Source of the DNA: Neoarius graeffei | Taxonomy: Eukaryota; Chordata; Actinopteri; Siluriformes; Ariidae | DNA: 64,000 nt | Reading direction: 5' to 3' | NCBI RefSeq assembly: GCF_027579695.1 | Contig: NC_083571.1 | Location: forward strand, 85,387,888-85,451,887 | Shown here: piece by piece, positions 41,578 through 55,600 of the stretch | Layout: every line of letters starts with the position of its first letter | How positions within the stretch are numbered: position 1 is the first letter of the stretch | Position numbers and translations under genes: made by a program | Notes under the pieces: generated by a model | The model's database searches: none | Told to the model about the DNA's origin: nothing | The model's input: only the letters and a program-made list of their open reading frames with translations

Positions 41578-42116
41578 GCTATTCAGACAAAAAAAAGTTT
41601 ATTTATATATAATTTTTTTAAGTAATAAAATAAGTCGGTAAATCTCGCGATAGACACCCTGGGAGGAACTATAGTCATATCCGCTGTTCCTGAGTGGACT
41701 GTTTTTGATGTAACACTCGACCTCGACTAAACAGCTGAGTGGAATGTCATTGAAGTGTTAAATATAAATTAAATATCGGTAACAGTCCGGTAAACTTGAA
41801 GTGACTGGGATTTTGTTCAGATGGTTGATCTTATCCAGGTGATTGTCCTTCGTTCCTGAGCTAAGTGTGTCCGGCTATTACAATAATAACCAAATAAACC
41901 GCACCGACTAGTTTCAGCTTTGCGGAAGTTACAAGTCTAACTTTCAAAACTCCATCGAACCAAACATCTAACTCGGGCTCGTACTGTTACAAATCAACTT
42001 TTCTACTCTCAGAAATTATATATTGCACAAACTGTTGTGTGCATTGCTGCAATTAATTAATGAGCTGCCTCATAACTGACCGCTGGCTATAATCCGGTAG
42101 GTCGCAGTTTATAGAA
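41578..42116 (+). promoter_or_regulatory. OMA1 promoter and 5' UTR region
   Basis: Sequence between the end of a Tc1 element (TA at 41576-41577) and the OMA1 start codon, with no transposon signature. TCTCGCGATA near 41642 is one base off the TCTCGCGAGA palindrome found in TATA-less housekeeping promoters. No clear TATA box is seen. Promoter function is inferred from position. Confidence 0.45.
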
Positions 42117-42466
42117 ATGGCTTTAATCTGCGTTCGTTTTTCTCAAACGGCCCCATGTTCACCGACCCTCAGCCGGCTCCGGACAGTACTGCTGTGGCCC
42201 AAACAAACTCCTCACGTCTGGAGCTCGGCAAGTCCATGGTACCGCTCGTCTGATTTCCGATCAGCCGCAGCGTTGTGTTGGACCCGCTCTCCTGTTTACC
42301 ACAAAACTGTTTTCCCGAGCCTCCTTTCCTCAGCTGCAGTCTGTGTCCGACAGCTTCCTGTCAACAAGCTGTTTCACACTTCCGCTGGACTCCGCGCGCA
42401 GCCAGCTGTGCTCCTGTGGCTTCTGGCCAAATCTCTGCAGAAGGTCTCAGCCATCATCGTGGGAAG
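42117..42466 (+). CDS. oma1: OMA1 exon 1 (mitochondrial presequence, pro-region)
   Basis: Starts [20 protein letters not shown], with many Arg/Ser and few acidic residues, typical of a matrix-targeting presequence. It ends [13 protein letters not shown] with the last Arg codon split 2+1 across the intron. The donor is AAG|GTGAGG. The ATG at 42117 is the first in frame and has a purine at -3. Confidence 0.93.
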
Positions 42467-45400
42467 GTGAGGCACCTTACAGACTCCTGCCATGGCAAAA
42501 CTGCAGGCTACACCACCATCAGGGCAGGATGGGCCGAGTCACGTGTTAAAAATACACTAAAAGACATCAGTGTCACATCAGATGATGTAAAGAATAAAAC
42601 ATATTGCAGAGCTCGACATTAACTTTTAAACCCACTTGCCCTGGGGGGCAACTGGGGGTTAATTTCCACTTGTCCCCCAATATTATCAGTTTCCCCCTGT
42701 TCTGCGAGTACTACCTTTTTTTTTTTTTTTAGGAAAACCATAGAATAATTGTGAATTGCAACATAAAATGAAGATCACGCATTGAGTTGAAGTTTGGTTA
42801 TTGAGTAACTTTATTAAATTTGGTTATTGGTTACTTTTTACTTGTAAAGGACAATAACATCCATCCATCCGTTATCTGTAGCCACTTATCCTGTTCTACA
42901 GGGTCGCAGGCAAGCTGGAGCCTATCCCAGCTGACTTTCCGGTAACTGTTGATCAGTCCTGCACACCGGCCTGGAGGAATTTTAGCCCGTTCCTCCATAC
43001 AGAACAGCTTCAACTCTGGGATGTTGGTGGGTTTCCTCACATGAACTGCTCGCTTCAGGTCCTTCCACAACATTTCCATTGGATTAAGGTCAGGACTTTG
43101 ACTTGGTCATTCCAAAACATTAACTTTATTCTTCTTTAACCATTCTTTGGTAGAACGACTTGTGCGCTTAGGGTCGTTGTCTTGCTGCATGACCCACCTT
43201 CTCTTGAGATTCAGTTCATGGACAGATGTCCTGACGTTTTCCTTTAGAATTCGCTGTATAATTCAGAATTCATTGTTCCATCAATGATGGCAAGCCGTCC
43301 TGACCCAGATGCAGCAAAACAGGCCCAAACCATGATACTACCACCACCAAGTTTCACAGATGGGATAAGGTTCTTATGATGGAATGCAGTGTTTTCCTTT
43401 CTCCAAAGATAATGCTTCTCATTTAAACCAAAAATTTCTATTTTGGTCTCATCTGTCCACAAAACATATTTCCAATAGCCTTCTGGCTTGTCCACATGAT
43501 CTTTCGCAAACTACAGATGAGCAGCAATGTTCTTTTTGGAGAGCAGTGACTTCCTCCTTGCAACCCTGCCATGCACACCATTGTTGTTCAATGTTCTCCT
43601 GATGGTGGACTCATGAACATTAACATTAGCCAATGTGAGAGAGGCCTTCAGTTGCTTAGAAGTTGCCCTGGGGTCCTTTGTGACCTCGCAGACTATTACA
43701 CGCCTTGCTCTTGGAGTGATCTTTGTTGGTCAGCCACTCCTGAGGAGGGTAACAATGGTCTTGAATTTCCTCCATTTGTTCACAATGTGTCTGACTGTGG
43801 ATTGGTGGAGTCCAAACTCTTTAGAGATGGTTTTGTAACCTTTTCCAGCCTGATGAGCATCAACAACGCTTTTTCTGAGGTCCTCAGAAATCTCCTTTGT
43901 TCGTGGCATGATACACTTCCACAAACATGTGAAGATCAGATGTTGATAGATCCCTGTTCTTTAAATAAAACAGGGTGCCCACTCACACCTGATTGTCATC
44001 CCATTGATTGAAAGCACCTGACTCTAATTTCACCTTCAAATTAACTGCTAATCCTAGGGGTTCACATACTTTTGCCACTCACAGATATGTAATATTGGAT
44101 CATTTTCCTCAAAAAGTAAATGACCAAGTATAATATTTTGGTCTCATTTGTTTAACTGGGTTCTCTTCATCTACTTTTAGGTCTTGTGTGGAAATCTGAT
44201 GATGTTTTGGGTCATATTTATGCAGAAATATAGAAAATTCTAAAGGGTTCACAAACTTTCAAGCACCACTGTATAAGTATTACAATCACCATGGATGATG
44301 GCTGGTGGTCATGGAGAACAATATTCAAGAAAAAGAAACATTGAATTATTGAGAAGAAAGATAATAGTAACTTTTATTCAAATTCCATTTTAAATCAGGT
44401 ACTTTTTCACTCATTAGCCTCGTTTTAACTGCACTATTCCCCCCCCCCCCCCCCCCCCCCCCCATGGCCCTACCTGTTAGCCCATCATGAACTGGAGGAT
44501 AAGGCCTAACTCTCCCAAAAACGGATGAAATTTTGGGCAGTGTGGATGTAAATTCTTCTTTTTTCTTTTTGATTTGCCGCTTTTGAGCACCACTTTTTTC
44601 TCTGGTACGCTTCATTGTTGTGTTTATTATTTTCATGTTTCATCGGACTTTTTCGTGCATTGAATCACATCGGGCGACGGGCCCCCCCTAGCGGTCGGCC
44701 CCCCTCGCCTGGCGGGGGCTGCGGGGGTATACTTTACGCCAGTGAGAAAAAATACAGCTCTTTACGGTCTGGACTTGGGTAGTAGCTATTTGGTTGGGGC
44801 AATGTTGAGCTTCCAAGGCTGATAGACTTTCAGCCATTTTAAATCAACCTTAGAAGAAGCCTTTATTTGTCACGTGTACACTCAAGCACAATGAAATTCC
44901 TCCTCTGCATTTAACCCATCTGAAGCAGTGAACGCACCGTTGTCAGCTGTCCATCGCTAGCGATGATGACCGCTTCATTAGGATGCGCCGAAACGGAGAG
45001 GGGCCATGAGGCCCGCACCAGAGCACCTCTCCCAATGAAGCGCCTTGCACAGTCAGGTAAGACAAACAATATCGTGCCACCATCGTGTTGTCTCTCTGGA
45101 TCTCCAGATCTGATGCCAAGTGGTGCACAAAAGTGCCACAAACCTGACGGGTATGGAAGTTGCCCTGCAGTGACAACTGACTTGCCGGGTGATGCCATCC
45201 GTTGGCCGTTTGAGCGGCTCTTCCGCATGCCATCAGGTGGTGTGCCATTGACCCTGTTGGGTTCATCTGCCACGCTGCACGGAAAAGCGCCCTGCTGCCA
45301 GCACCTCATCCTTGACTTGCAAGTGACGTCAAAGCAAAATAGAAACCCGGATGTCGACCGTGTTGGTGGAGATACAAACGCGGGGTCAAGCGATATTCCA

Positions 45401-47282
45401 TACAAAACATAGCCACGCGGGAGCAGCTCTCTTTGTTTTTCCACTGCTTTTAAGCGTTCTTTTAGCTATGCCATATCTTTGTGCTGTATATGGTTGTGGT
45501 CACAACGGTACTCGTGACCGTGGCACCTTCCGATTTTTTAGAATTCCGTCCGTGATTTGGAAAGAGGGCGAGGAAACTCTGAGGCTTAGTACGGAGAGGA
45601 GACGAGCACGGCTGAACAGCATCGGCAGGGCTGGTCTAACCGAGGCTAAAACCAAAACAGCTCGTGTTTGCGGTAATCATTTTATCTCGGGTGAGATTCA
45701 AATGCTTTCTCGATAATATCGTGGAAGAATTTTATTTCGCGTTGCTAGAATCTTGCTATAAAATGAGCGCTCTCTCGTCTTGGTTCACTTGGTCGTTATG
45801 ATTTTAGAATTATAAAATGATCTTATTATTTTCGAGCGGTTGACCTGAAATAAATTGAAACGTGATTAGTGAGCCATAAAACTAGAGGCTTGTCAAAATT
45901 TCATGCTTCATCTGTTGTCTACACATAGAAGTAAACTAAATGCAAAAGAAGCCCTAACTTACCCTGGCAAGTACAACTGCTTTGTCATCATTGACTAGTT
46001 TAATTAATAAGTTATTTACCCATCCAGAGCAAAGAAGTTATAGGCTTCCATGGACTTACCAACCTTCATTTGAGATTTGTCGACCCACGAAGTCTGCCAA
46101 ACCAGATAGAACGCGACATCTGGGTACTCCGTGGTCAGTAGAAGCGTCTTATCCTCAGAAAAATCTGACTTTTTGAAATAATATGGGTCAAAACCACACA
46201 CATCTATCTACTTTTTATATTGAATCTTTGCTCGACCGTTCAAATTGTGATAATACTGAGAAAATTCAGCATTGTTTACAGACACGCTTTCAGCGGCTGC
46301 CATCCTAGTTGCTTTGTATATCCACCATCATGGCGGACGCTCATGATGTAGCACGTTTTGATCATGTGGTTGCAAGTCGTAGTATTTAACCCATAGCTGG
46401 AACCCAGGCAGGTGCTATCGCTCCGGGTCCGAGCGGACCTGGGAGCAATGGTGTTTCGGGGTAACTCCACTTTCCCCAATACTCGAGTCCTCCTGGACCT
46501 GAGACTCACTACCGGTTGCAGTTTAAAGTCATACCCTGGACTAAGAATGACAGTATAATGCTTTATGGATGGAAATGGAGAATAGAATAGGATGAAGTAG
46601 GATAACTTAAGAATCAAATCGAATATGACAAATTAGTATATGTTAAGATAGAACATAGAGAAATAGAATGTGTGTTCACAGAACAGAAGAGAACATGACA
46701 AAAAAAAAAAGAATAGCATAGACATCAGGACGATGTAATCGAGTATATTATGAGAGAGCAGAATGGAATATAATAGAATACAAAGCATTTTGAAGACGTA
46801 GAAAAGAGTATGACACAGTGCTGCACATTATTTTTAGTTTGGAGAAAAGAATAGACAGTCATGACAACAGAGCAGAATAGATCAAAAGAAAGACGAAGGG
46901 AATATGCCAGAATAGAAAGCATTATGAAGATACATAACAGAATACACACATTATCTACAGAATAGACAGCCATCACAATACAGTAGAATACATCACCAGA
47001 GAAAAAAGAAGGGAACATGTCAAAATAGAACAGAATGTATTATGATGGTATAGAATAGAAAGGAATGGATGGGAACAGAACAGAAAGCAGGATGGTGGTA
47101 CAGAGCACAACAAAAACACCATATGTATGCCACACAGAGAAGGATAGACAGTTACGACAAGACAACAGGACACACCACAAGAGAAATTGAGGGAATCCGA
47201 CAGAACAGAGCACAGTGGAACGTACCACGACAGAACAGAAAGCACAGAACATGACACTTTTTTTTTCTGTATAGAGCCGAGA

Positions 47283-47351
<69 letters not shown>

Positions 47352-49640
47352 AAGAAACAAGGAGAGAAAGAGAGAAAAAAAACTCGGGGGGGGGCCTGGG
47401 CCGAGGACCTCCCACGGGTATGATGTAGTACGTTGCCGTTCCAAGAAGAAAGCGTTCCAGTCTTCACCATCTTCGAGTGATGCTTGAACACGTCTTCACT
47501 GATGAAACCGGAGTCATCGGGAGTTTCCGATCTTTAGTTAACACAGCCCTTGCCCAGGTGACCCAGCCGGGAGGTGCTGGGTCTGTATTTATTATGGTGT
47601 ATGCATACTAGTGTATGCATGTTATTTATTAAAACATGCATACATCAGTGATTAATGAGCACACACACACCCCCAGAGCAGTGTGCAGCTATGCTACAGC
47701 ACCCGGGGAGCAATTGGGAGTTAGGTGCCTTGGTCAAGGGCACTTCAGAGGGAGGGAGAAGTGCTGTTCATTCACTCAACTCCCCTCACATTTTTCCTGC
47801 TGGTCCTGGGAATTGAACGATGACCCTTTGGGCTCAAGGCTGCTTCTCTCTCTCACCTTCAGGCCATGACTGCCCCTAGCATTGGCCTTGGTGGTTCAGT
47901 GTTGGCCCAAGAGACAAAATGACGCTTACCCAACTAAATAACTGCTACTTGGGTTTACACCAAGGCCGAGAGACTTTCAACCTCCTTTAAATCTACCTTG
48001 GCAGTGTTGGCCCAATGTCGGCCATTCACTTGGGTCAAGGTCGGGTGGCGACATTGTACCAATGGCATTTTGCCCATTCAGTAGCTGTTCAGTTGGGCGG
48101 GTGTCATTTTGTCTCTTGGGCCAATGTCAAGCCACCGACAGACTCGGCCACCTTTACATCCAGCTTGGCAATTTTGGCCCAATGTCAGCCTTTCGGTTGG
48201 GTGGCAATGTTGGACCATTGTCATTGTGTCCATTGGGTCAGTGCTGGGTCACCAAGGCTGACCAACTTTCAACCACATTAGAAATAAATAAATAAATATC
48301 AGACATTTTGTTGTGTAAAGACTGGGTGCCAATAACCCTAACCCCTGACTACATCATTGCTTGTTTACCGCAATGCATTATGGACGATACCCGGGGTCAG
48401 CTCTGCTATATTGTTTACTTTTGCTTTTGTTAAACATTGCATTGTTCTGTCTAACCGGTTTTAACCATGCTGCCTAAAGTGAACTGCCGTGTGCCTAACT
48501 GTGTCTCCACAGCGAAGAGAACACCTAATTGGAGCTTTTATCATCTGCCAGTCGAGGAGAAGAGAAGAAATGGAGGAGTTTAATCCGCAACGAAAACTTT
48601 CCAACTGAATCGAAATGGGCAAGTGTTTGTAGCTTACATGTTCCTGGTGGGAAAAAGATGTACTTAAACTGTAACCCAGCGATATTTCCATGGTCTGCGG
48701 AATGGCCTTCGGTTATAGAAGATTATAACAATCGACACGGTTCATCGTCTGAAACTAGCGATATTCCAAAGCCTGTAAAATGAAGAAGCATTCTTCGGCC
48801 TTTGCCTCTCAACGTACCGAAGCACTCGGCAGCCGGACGAGCCTGTCGGACCGATAAACCTCCCAAACCACGAAGGGTTCTCTTTCGGGTATGTATAATG
48901 TTCAGTGTATCTCACTAGTGGCATTTATTGAAGTAAACGCATTAACGCTGAACATGACACGTCAGATCAGCGGGTTTCCAAAGACTTTTTTGGTAATGTT
49001 TCCTGATATCAAGTTTTATTTAACTCCTCATTTATAAATGTTTTGATAAGACATTCTGAGATTTGATGTTGTACAGTGTGGTCGACTCGGTCAATCTCTA
49101 GGTTGTACGAATTCTTGTTACTCATGTCTTACCTTCTCACCAAGCTTGATTTGGATTCAGATTTTCCTGCTGGAAACCCTCGACATGTTATCCACCTCTT
49201 TAAATCACCAATTTCATTGTCTTCCATGACGGAGCACGGCAAAATTGCTCCTCTCACATCGCTCTCATGTAAAATTAATCTAACATCCGCTATATTGCAC
49301 AACTACCGACCCCGGCTATCCCCCTTAATGCATTGCGATAAACAAGTGATGCAGTTATGCTTCTGGGCTATTAGGTGGTTGTTGTTTATCTTGAGAACGT
49401 ATGCATGTACAAATTATAAATAATTTCTTGTCACTCCAGTTTCTGCATTTTTTTTTTTTTCTTTTTCAGAGACGTGGCTCATCTTGGGCAAAAGTAAATA
49501 AATGCGCAAAACCTAGCCTAGTGAGTGGAAGCTAAGTAGCTAGCAAAAGCAAAACTAACAAACATATATCATGCTGTGATGGTTCTATACCTCAGTAAAG
49601 CCTGTATGTGTGTTCAGCTTTCACTGCATGTTTAGTTCCC

Positions 49641-49671
<31 letters not shown>

Positions 49672-52600
49672 ACACACACAAAACTAGTGCCTAAATTAAT
49701 GCATATGGTTATCTGGGGTTAATATGTAAGAAAAAAAACCCACCACCACTGTCCGTGTCGATAATATACATTTATGTATGCACCATTTTCCCCCAATCTT
49801 CAGCTGTAAACTGAATAATTATTCAAAAAAGCCCTCATTTTTACCCAGTAAGAACCATACATTATATAGAGCTAATGTACATGTTTCTCATTTAGTACAC
49901 TGACATTCACAGTGATGTATAATACTTTTACCTCTGAAAAGCTGTATAACAAAAGAAAAGGCATATAGATTTTCTTCCATATCTGTGTGTGTAACAGTCA
50001 GGAAGGCTTGTACAGGCTGATGCTAGTGTCGGAAGCCAGCTGTGAGAAACCAGCTGTTAAGAATCCCTGAGATTTTCTGCATGATAGAACAGGACAGATT
50101 TCCAGTAAGACTCTGCCTTATTTCAGTAATTATACATATTAAACACTGTGACCAGTGGTGCATAATTTAACCTACAGCAGGCTGTTATTAAGATCTGTTG
50201 GCTGCTGTAGTTCACTTGGTGTCTGGAAACTAAATTATATTCATCTTAGATTAACATTAGCATTAAGATTATTAACCTTGGACAGATTAAAATAATAACC
50301 GATTACGGTTTTGACTGGATCGCCAGTTTGCAGCGTTAACACTGAACAAGATAACAAAACGGGTCATGATAGTCTCATGTTCGTATAATAGCCTATAATA
50401 CTTTACCAAATGATCAAAATGACTAAGGCTACGTTTACACTAGACCGTATCTGTCTCGTTTTCTTCGCGGATGCACTGTCCGTTTACATTAACCCCCCTG
50501 AAAAAGCGGGGAAACGGGAATCCGCCAGCGTCCACGTATTCAATCCAGATCGTGTCAGCTCCGGTGCTGTGTAAACATTGAGAATACGCGAATACGCTGT
50601 GCTGAGCTCTAGCTGGCGTCTCATTGGACAACGTCACTGTGACATCCACCTTCCTGATTCGCTGGCGTTGGTCATGTGCCGCGACTGCTGAAAAACGGCG
50701 CAGACTTCCGCCTTGTATCACCTTTCATTAAAGAGTATAAAAGTATGAAAATACTGCAAATACTGATGCAAATACTGCCCATTGTGTAGTTATGATTGTC
50801 TTTAGGCTTGCCATCCTTCCACTTGCAAGTACTAAGTGATATGCGCTGGGATCTCACACACAGCGGCTCAGTCCCGAATCGTGGCTTGTTCACTTCACTC
50901 GCGCGCTCTGTGAGCTGCGCAGGGCCGGAGTGCGCACCCTCCAGAGGGCACTCGCTGTTCAGGGCGGAGTGATTTGGAGCGCAGGATGCCTGCGGAGCCG
51001 AGCGTATCCGCGTATTGGTGTTGCTGTGTGCACGGCTAACGGTTTTAGTGTAAACGCGAATCGTTTTAAGAACGTTAATCTGATGATCCGCTGATTCGAC
51101 GTAATGTAAACGTAGCCTAAGTGTATACTAAATTTATGCAGACCCCACACCATGCCGACATAATTAACATCCAGGCCTGAATTTCCCAAAAGCATCGCAG
51201 CACAAAATTAAATGATAGTGCGAGCAGCACAATGAATACTCTCTCTTCTGGTTAAGACACTCTTAGCATTAAGAGGCTTTTGGGAAACCCACCCCAGTTC
51301 TTTTCATTGTTAATTGTTGCCGAGTCCCACCTGCTGTCTCGGTCCTCTCTCTTGTACTACACTAACCAGTCTAATAGAATGAAGCGAACTCGCATGCATT
51401 CGAGTCAACACCTTGAACTCTTTGTCATGTTCCTCAAACCATTCCTGGACAATTGTTGCAGTGTATCCTGCAGAAAGAAGCCACTGCCATTAGGGAATCC
51501 CACTGCCATGAAGGGGTGTACTTGGTCTGCAACGATGTTTCGGTAGGTGGTACGTGTCAAAGTAACGTCCACATGAATGCCAGGAGCCAAGGTTTCCCAG
51601 CAGAATATTGCCCAGAGCATCACATTGCCTTCACTGGCTTGCCTTCTTCTCTTCGCCCATGTTTACATTAGACCGTATCAGCGGATCATCAGATTAACGT
51701 TTTTAAAACGATTAGTGTGCACACAGCAACACCAATACACGATTTGCGTGCACACAGCAACACCAATACACGGATACGCTCGGCTCCGCAGGCATCCTGC
51801 GCTCCAAATCACTCCGCCCTGAACAGCGAGTGCCCTCTGGAGGGTGCGCACTCCGGCCCTGCGCAGCTCACAGAGCGCGCGAGTGAAGTGCACAACCACT
51901 GATTCGGGACTGAGCCGCTGTGTGTGTGATCCCAGCGCATATCACTTACCACTTGCAAGTGGAAGGATGGCAAGCCTAAAGACAATCATAACTACACAAT
52001 GGGCAGTATTTGCATCAGTATTTGCAGTATTTTCATACTTTTATACTCTTTAATGAAGGGTGATACAAGGCGGAAGTCCGCACCGTTTTTCAGCAGTCGC
52101 GTCACATGACCAACGCCAGCGAATCAGGAAGGTGGATGTCACAGTGACGTTGTCCAATGACGACGCCAGCTAGAGCTCAGCACAGCGTATCCGCGTATCT
52201 CAATGTTTACACAGCACCGGAGCTGACACGAGCTGGATTGAATACGTGGACCCTGGCAGATTCCCGTTTCCCAGCGTTTCCAGGCGGTTTAATGTAAACG
52301 GACAGTGCATCCGCGAAGAAAATGAGACAGATACGGTCTAATGTAAACTTGGCCTTCATCTCTTCCCTAGGTAAGTGACACGCGCGCGCACACCCGGCCA
52401 ACCACATGATGCATGGTCAAGTTCTTATGCTCTTCTGTTGGATCAGATCAGACAGCCTAGCCTTCCCTCTCCACACGCATCAATGAGCCTTGGGTGCCCA
52501 TGACCCTGTCACCGGTTCACTGGTTGTCTTTTCTTGGACCACTTTTGGTAGGTACTAACCACTGCATACCAGGAACGCCCCATAAGACCTGTTGTTTTAG

Positions 52601-55600
52601 AGATACTCTGATAAAGTCCTCTGTCCTGAAGACTCTCTTGTGGTGGAAAACTTACTGATGTTACAAAGTGCTGATACTTGAAAGTGCTGATACTTGATAC
52701 TACCTCTTCAATAAACGTTAACTCTCAGTTTTATTATTATTAGCTCATCCGGCCAACAGCTTATGCCATCGTGTTGTCTGTCCGGTGTCATCCACATTTC
52801 ACGAAAATCACTTCTCTCTCAGTTCTTCACTGATTTTTATTCTTTTTGGCAGGAAGGTGGGTCTGTCTGGGGTGCATATAGTTTCTACCCAAATTTGCAT
52901 AATTGCAATTAATAATGAAGATATGCAGTAATTAAGCCCAAATGATCAGTTTCCACACACATCGCTGCTTCTCCCTCAATTCTTCACTGATTTTGATTCT
53001 TTCTGGCAGGAAGGTAGGGGTACCTAGGATGCATAGAACTTCTACCCAGATTTGCTTCATTACAATTATTAATGACATTATGGACTAATTAAGCCTTAAT
53101 GAGCAGTTCAACAAAAATCGCTTCTTCTCAGTCAATTCCTCGCCGTTTTGGATTCTTTCTGGCAAATAGGTCGGTATTCCTAGGGTGTATATAGCTTGTA
53201 CAGTCCAAGTAAGAAGTATGTGAACCCTTTGGAATTATCTGGTTTTCTGCATGAATTGGGAATAAAACGTGATCTGATCTTCATCCAAGTCACAGGTACT
53301 GATATATACACAATGAGCTTAAGCCAGTAACACACACAAAATTCTACTTTTTCATGACTTTATTATATAAATGCATTCAACACTCACAGTAGTGGTGGAA
53401 AACGTAAGAACCTTTTGGATTTAATAACTGGTTGACCCTCCTTTGGCAGCAATGACCTCAACCAGGCGCTTCCTGTAACTGCAGATCAGACCTGCACACC
53501 GTGCAGGGGGAATTTTAGCCCGTTCTTCCCTGCAGAACTGCCTTAACTCTTCCATATTCTTGGGTTGTCTTCTGTGTATGGCTGTCTTCAAGTCATTCCA
53601 CAGCATCTCAATCGGATTGAGATCTGGGCTCTGACTAGGCTACTCCAAAAGGCGCATTTTGTTCTTCTGAAACCATTGTGCTGTGGATTTGCTGTGATGT
53701 TTGGGGTCATTGTCCTGTTGCATCACCCAGCCTCTTCTGAGCTTCAGTTGACGGACAGACACCCTCGCATTATCCTGGAGAATTTGTTGATAAATTTGGG
53801 AATTCATTTTCCCCTCACTGATGGCAAGCTGTCCAGGCCCTGATACAGCAAAGCAGGCCCAAATCATGATGTTCCCTCCACCATACTTTACTGTAGGGAT
53901 GATGTTTTGATGTTGATATGCAGTGCCCTTTTTACGCCAAATGGAGTCCTGCTTGTTCCTCTCAAATAGTTCAATTTTGGTTTCATCACTCCACAAAACA
54001 TTTTTCCAGTACCATTGTGGAGTATCCAAGTGCTCTTTTGCAAAATTCAGGTGTGCAGCAATGTTCTTTTTTTGACAGCAGTTGCTTCCTTCTTGGTGTC
54101 CTGCCATGGACTCCTTTCTTGTTCAATGTTTTACGTATTGTTGAATCATGAACAGAGATGTTAGCCAGTTCTAATGACATCTTCAAGTCTTTCGCTGTCA
54201 CTCTAGGGTTCTTCTTTACCTCATTAATGATTTTGCATTGTGCTCTTGGGGTCATCTTGGCGGGGTGTCCACTTCTAGGCAGAGTAGCCACAATACCTAA
54301 TCGTCTCCATTTATAGACAACTTGCCTGACAGTAGACTAATGAATACCTAAAATCTTTGAGATGACTTTGTAACCTTTTCCAGCCTTATGCAAGTTAACA
54401 ATTTTTGATCTTAGGTCTTCAGATAGCTATTTTGTGCAAGGCATGATTCCAATCTGGATATGCTTCTTGTCAAAAGTTCAAGCTCAAACTTTTCAGGGGT
54501 TTTTATCAATCAAAGTAATTCTAGGCCACACCTCTGAACTCGTTTCATTAAATGGAACCCAGGCGTGCTAAATTCTGACTGCATTGAGCTTTTTAAAAAG
54601 TCCTTAGCTTAGGGTTCACTTACTTTTTCAAACCTTCAGTTTCACAGTTTGAATGATTTATTCGATATGGTCAAATATGCTTTGAAAATCTGTGTATCTT
54701 TAGTTACAGGAGACTGTTCATTATTGTGACTTGTATGAAGATATGACCATGTTTTGTATGGGAATTAGACATAAATGTAGAAAATTCCAAGGGGTTCACA
54801 AACTTTTTACTTTGACTGTATGTATCCTGTATATAGTGTATGTAGCTTGCAACATTTATTGCGCAAGGTGGCCCACTTTAGAACGTTCCTTCTGGACTAG
54901 ACGGAGCTGGAGTGAGCTACGCCGTCATTGATGGTCTCGTTTTATTTCTTTGTTTTGATGCCTTTGACACTGTAAGAAGCTGTCCCAGAAATTTGGAGAT
55001 GGATCTTTTGGTCGTGGGTTTTTTAGCAGGATGACGCAGAAAATGTCTGAGCTAGAAAATATCTGGATGGCACGGTGGTGTAGTGATTAGCAGTGTTGCC
55101 TCGCAGCACGAAGGTTCTGGGTTTGAGCCCAGTGGCTGGCGGTGGCCTTTCTGTGTGGAGTTTGCATGTTCTCTCCATGTCTGCGTGGGTTTCCTCCAGG
55201 TGCTCCGGTTTCCCTCCACAGTCCAAAGACATGTGGTTAGGTTAACATGGGGTGGCCTTGGGCTGATGTACCCTTGAGCGAGGCAGGCACCTACCCTCCA
55301 ACTGCTCCCCGGGCACTGTAGCATGGCTGCCCACTGCTCTGGGTATGTGTGGGTGCGCGCTCATTGCTCGTGTGTGTGTTCACGGCTTCAGATGTGTTAA
55401 ATACAGAGAGGAATTTCACTCTGCTTAAGTATACTTGTGATTTAAAGTAAGTTGTTTTTTGTCATCTTATGTGTTTTGACAATTCATGCAGATCTGATTG
55501 CTATGAATTATTCTTACAAGATTTCCAAGGAGACTTGGAGCAGTTCATGGAGATCGTGCTTTACAGTTTTTTTTTTTTTTTTTTTTTCCATTGACTCAAT

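Larger units (their letters stand above)
51300..52620 (-). mobile_element. Old Tc1-like element K, split by a MITE
   Basis: The minus strand carries a diverged transposase segment at 51405-51623, and related sequence resumes after the Harbinger-like MITE (52355 onward). Ends too worn to define. Confidence 0.55.

Noticed and set aside
44911-45444. 177-codon open frame on the minus strand
   Set aside because: No similarity recognised, and an equally long frame exists on the other strand, so GC bias explains it. Kept only as an unassigned stretch.
47036-47444. Open frames across the CT/CA microsatellite (134, 87 and 78 aa)
   Set aside because: Low-complexity translation such as repeated Arg-Glu or Ser-Leu. 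Not protein-coding.
52741-53198. CRISPR-like repeats
   Set aside because: Units are long, diverged and without uniform spacers, and the genome is clearly eukaryotic.
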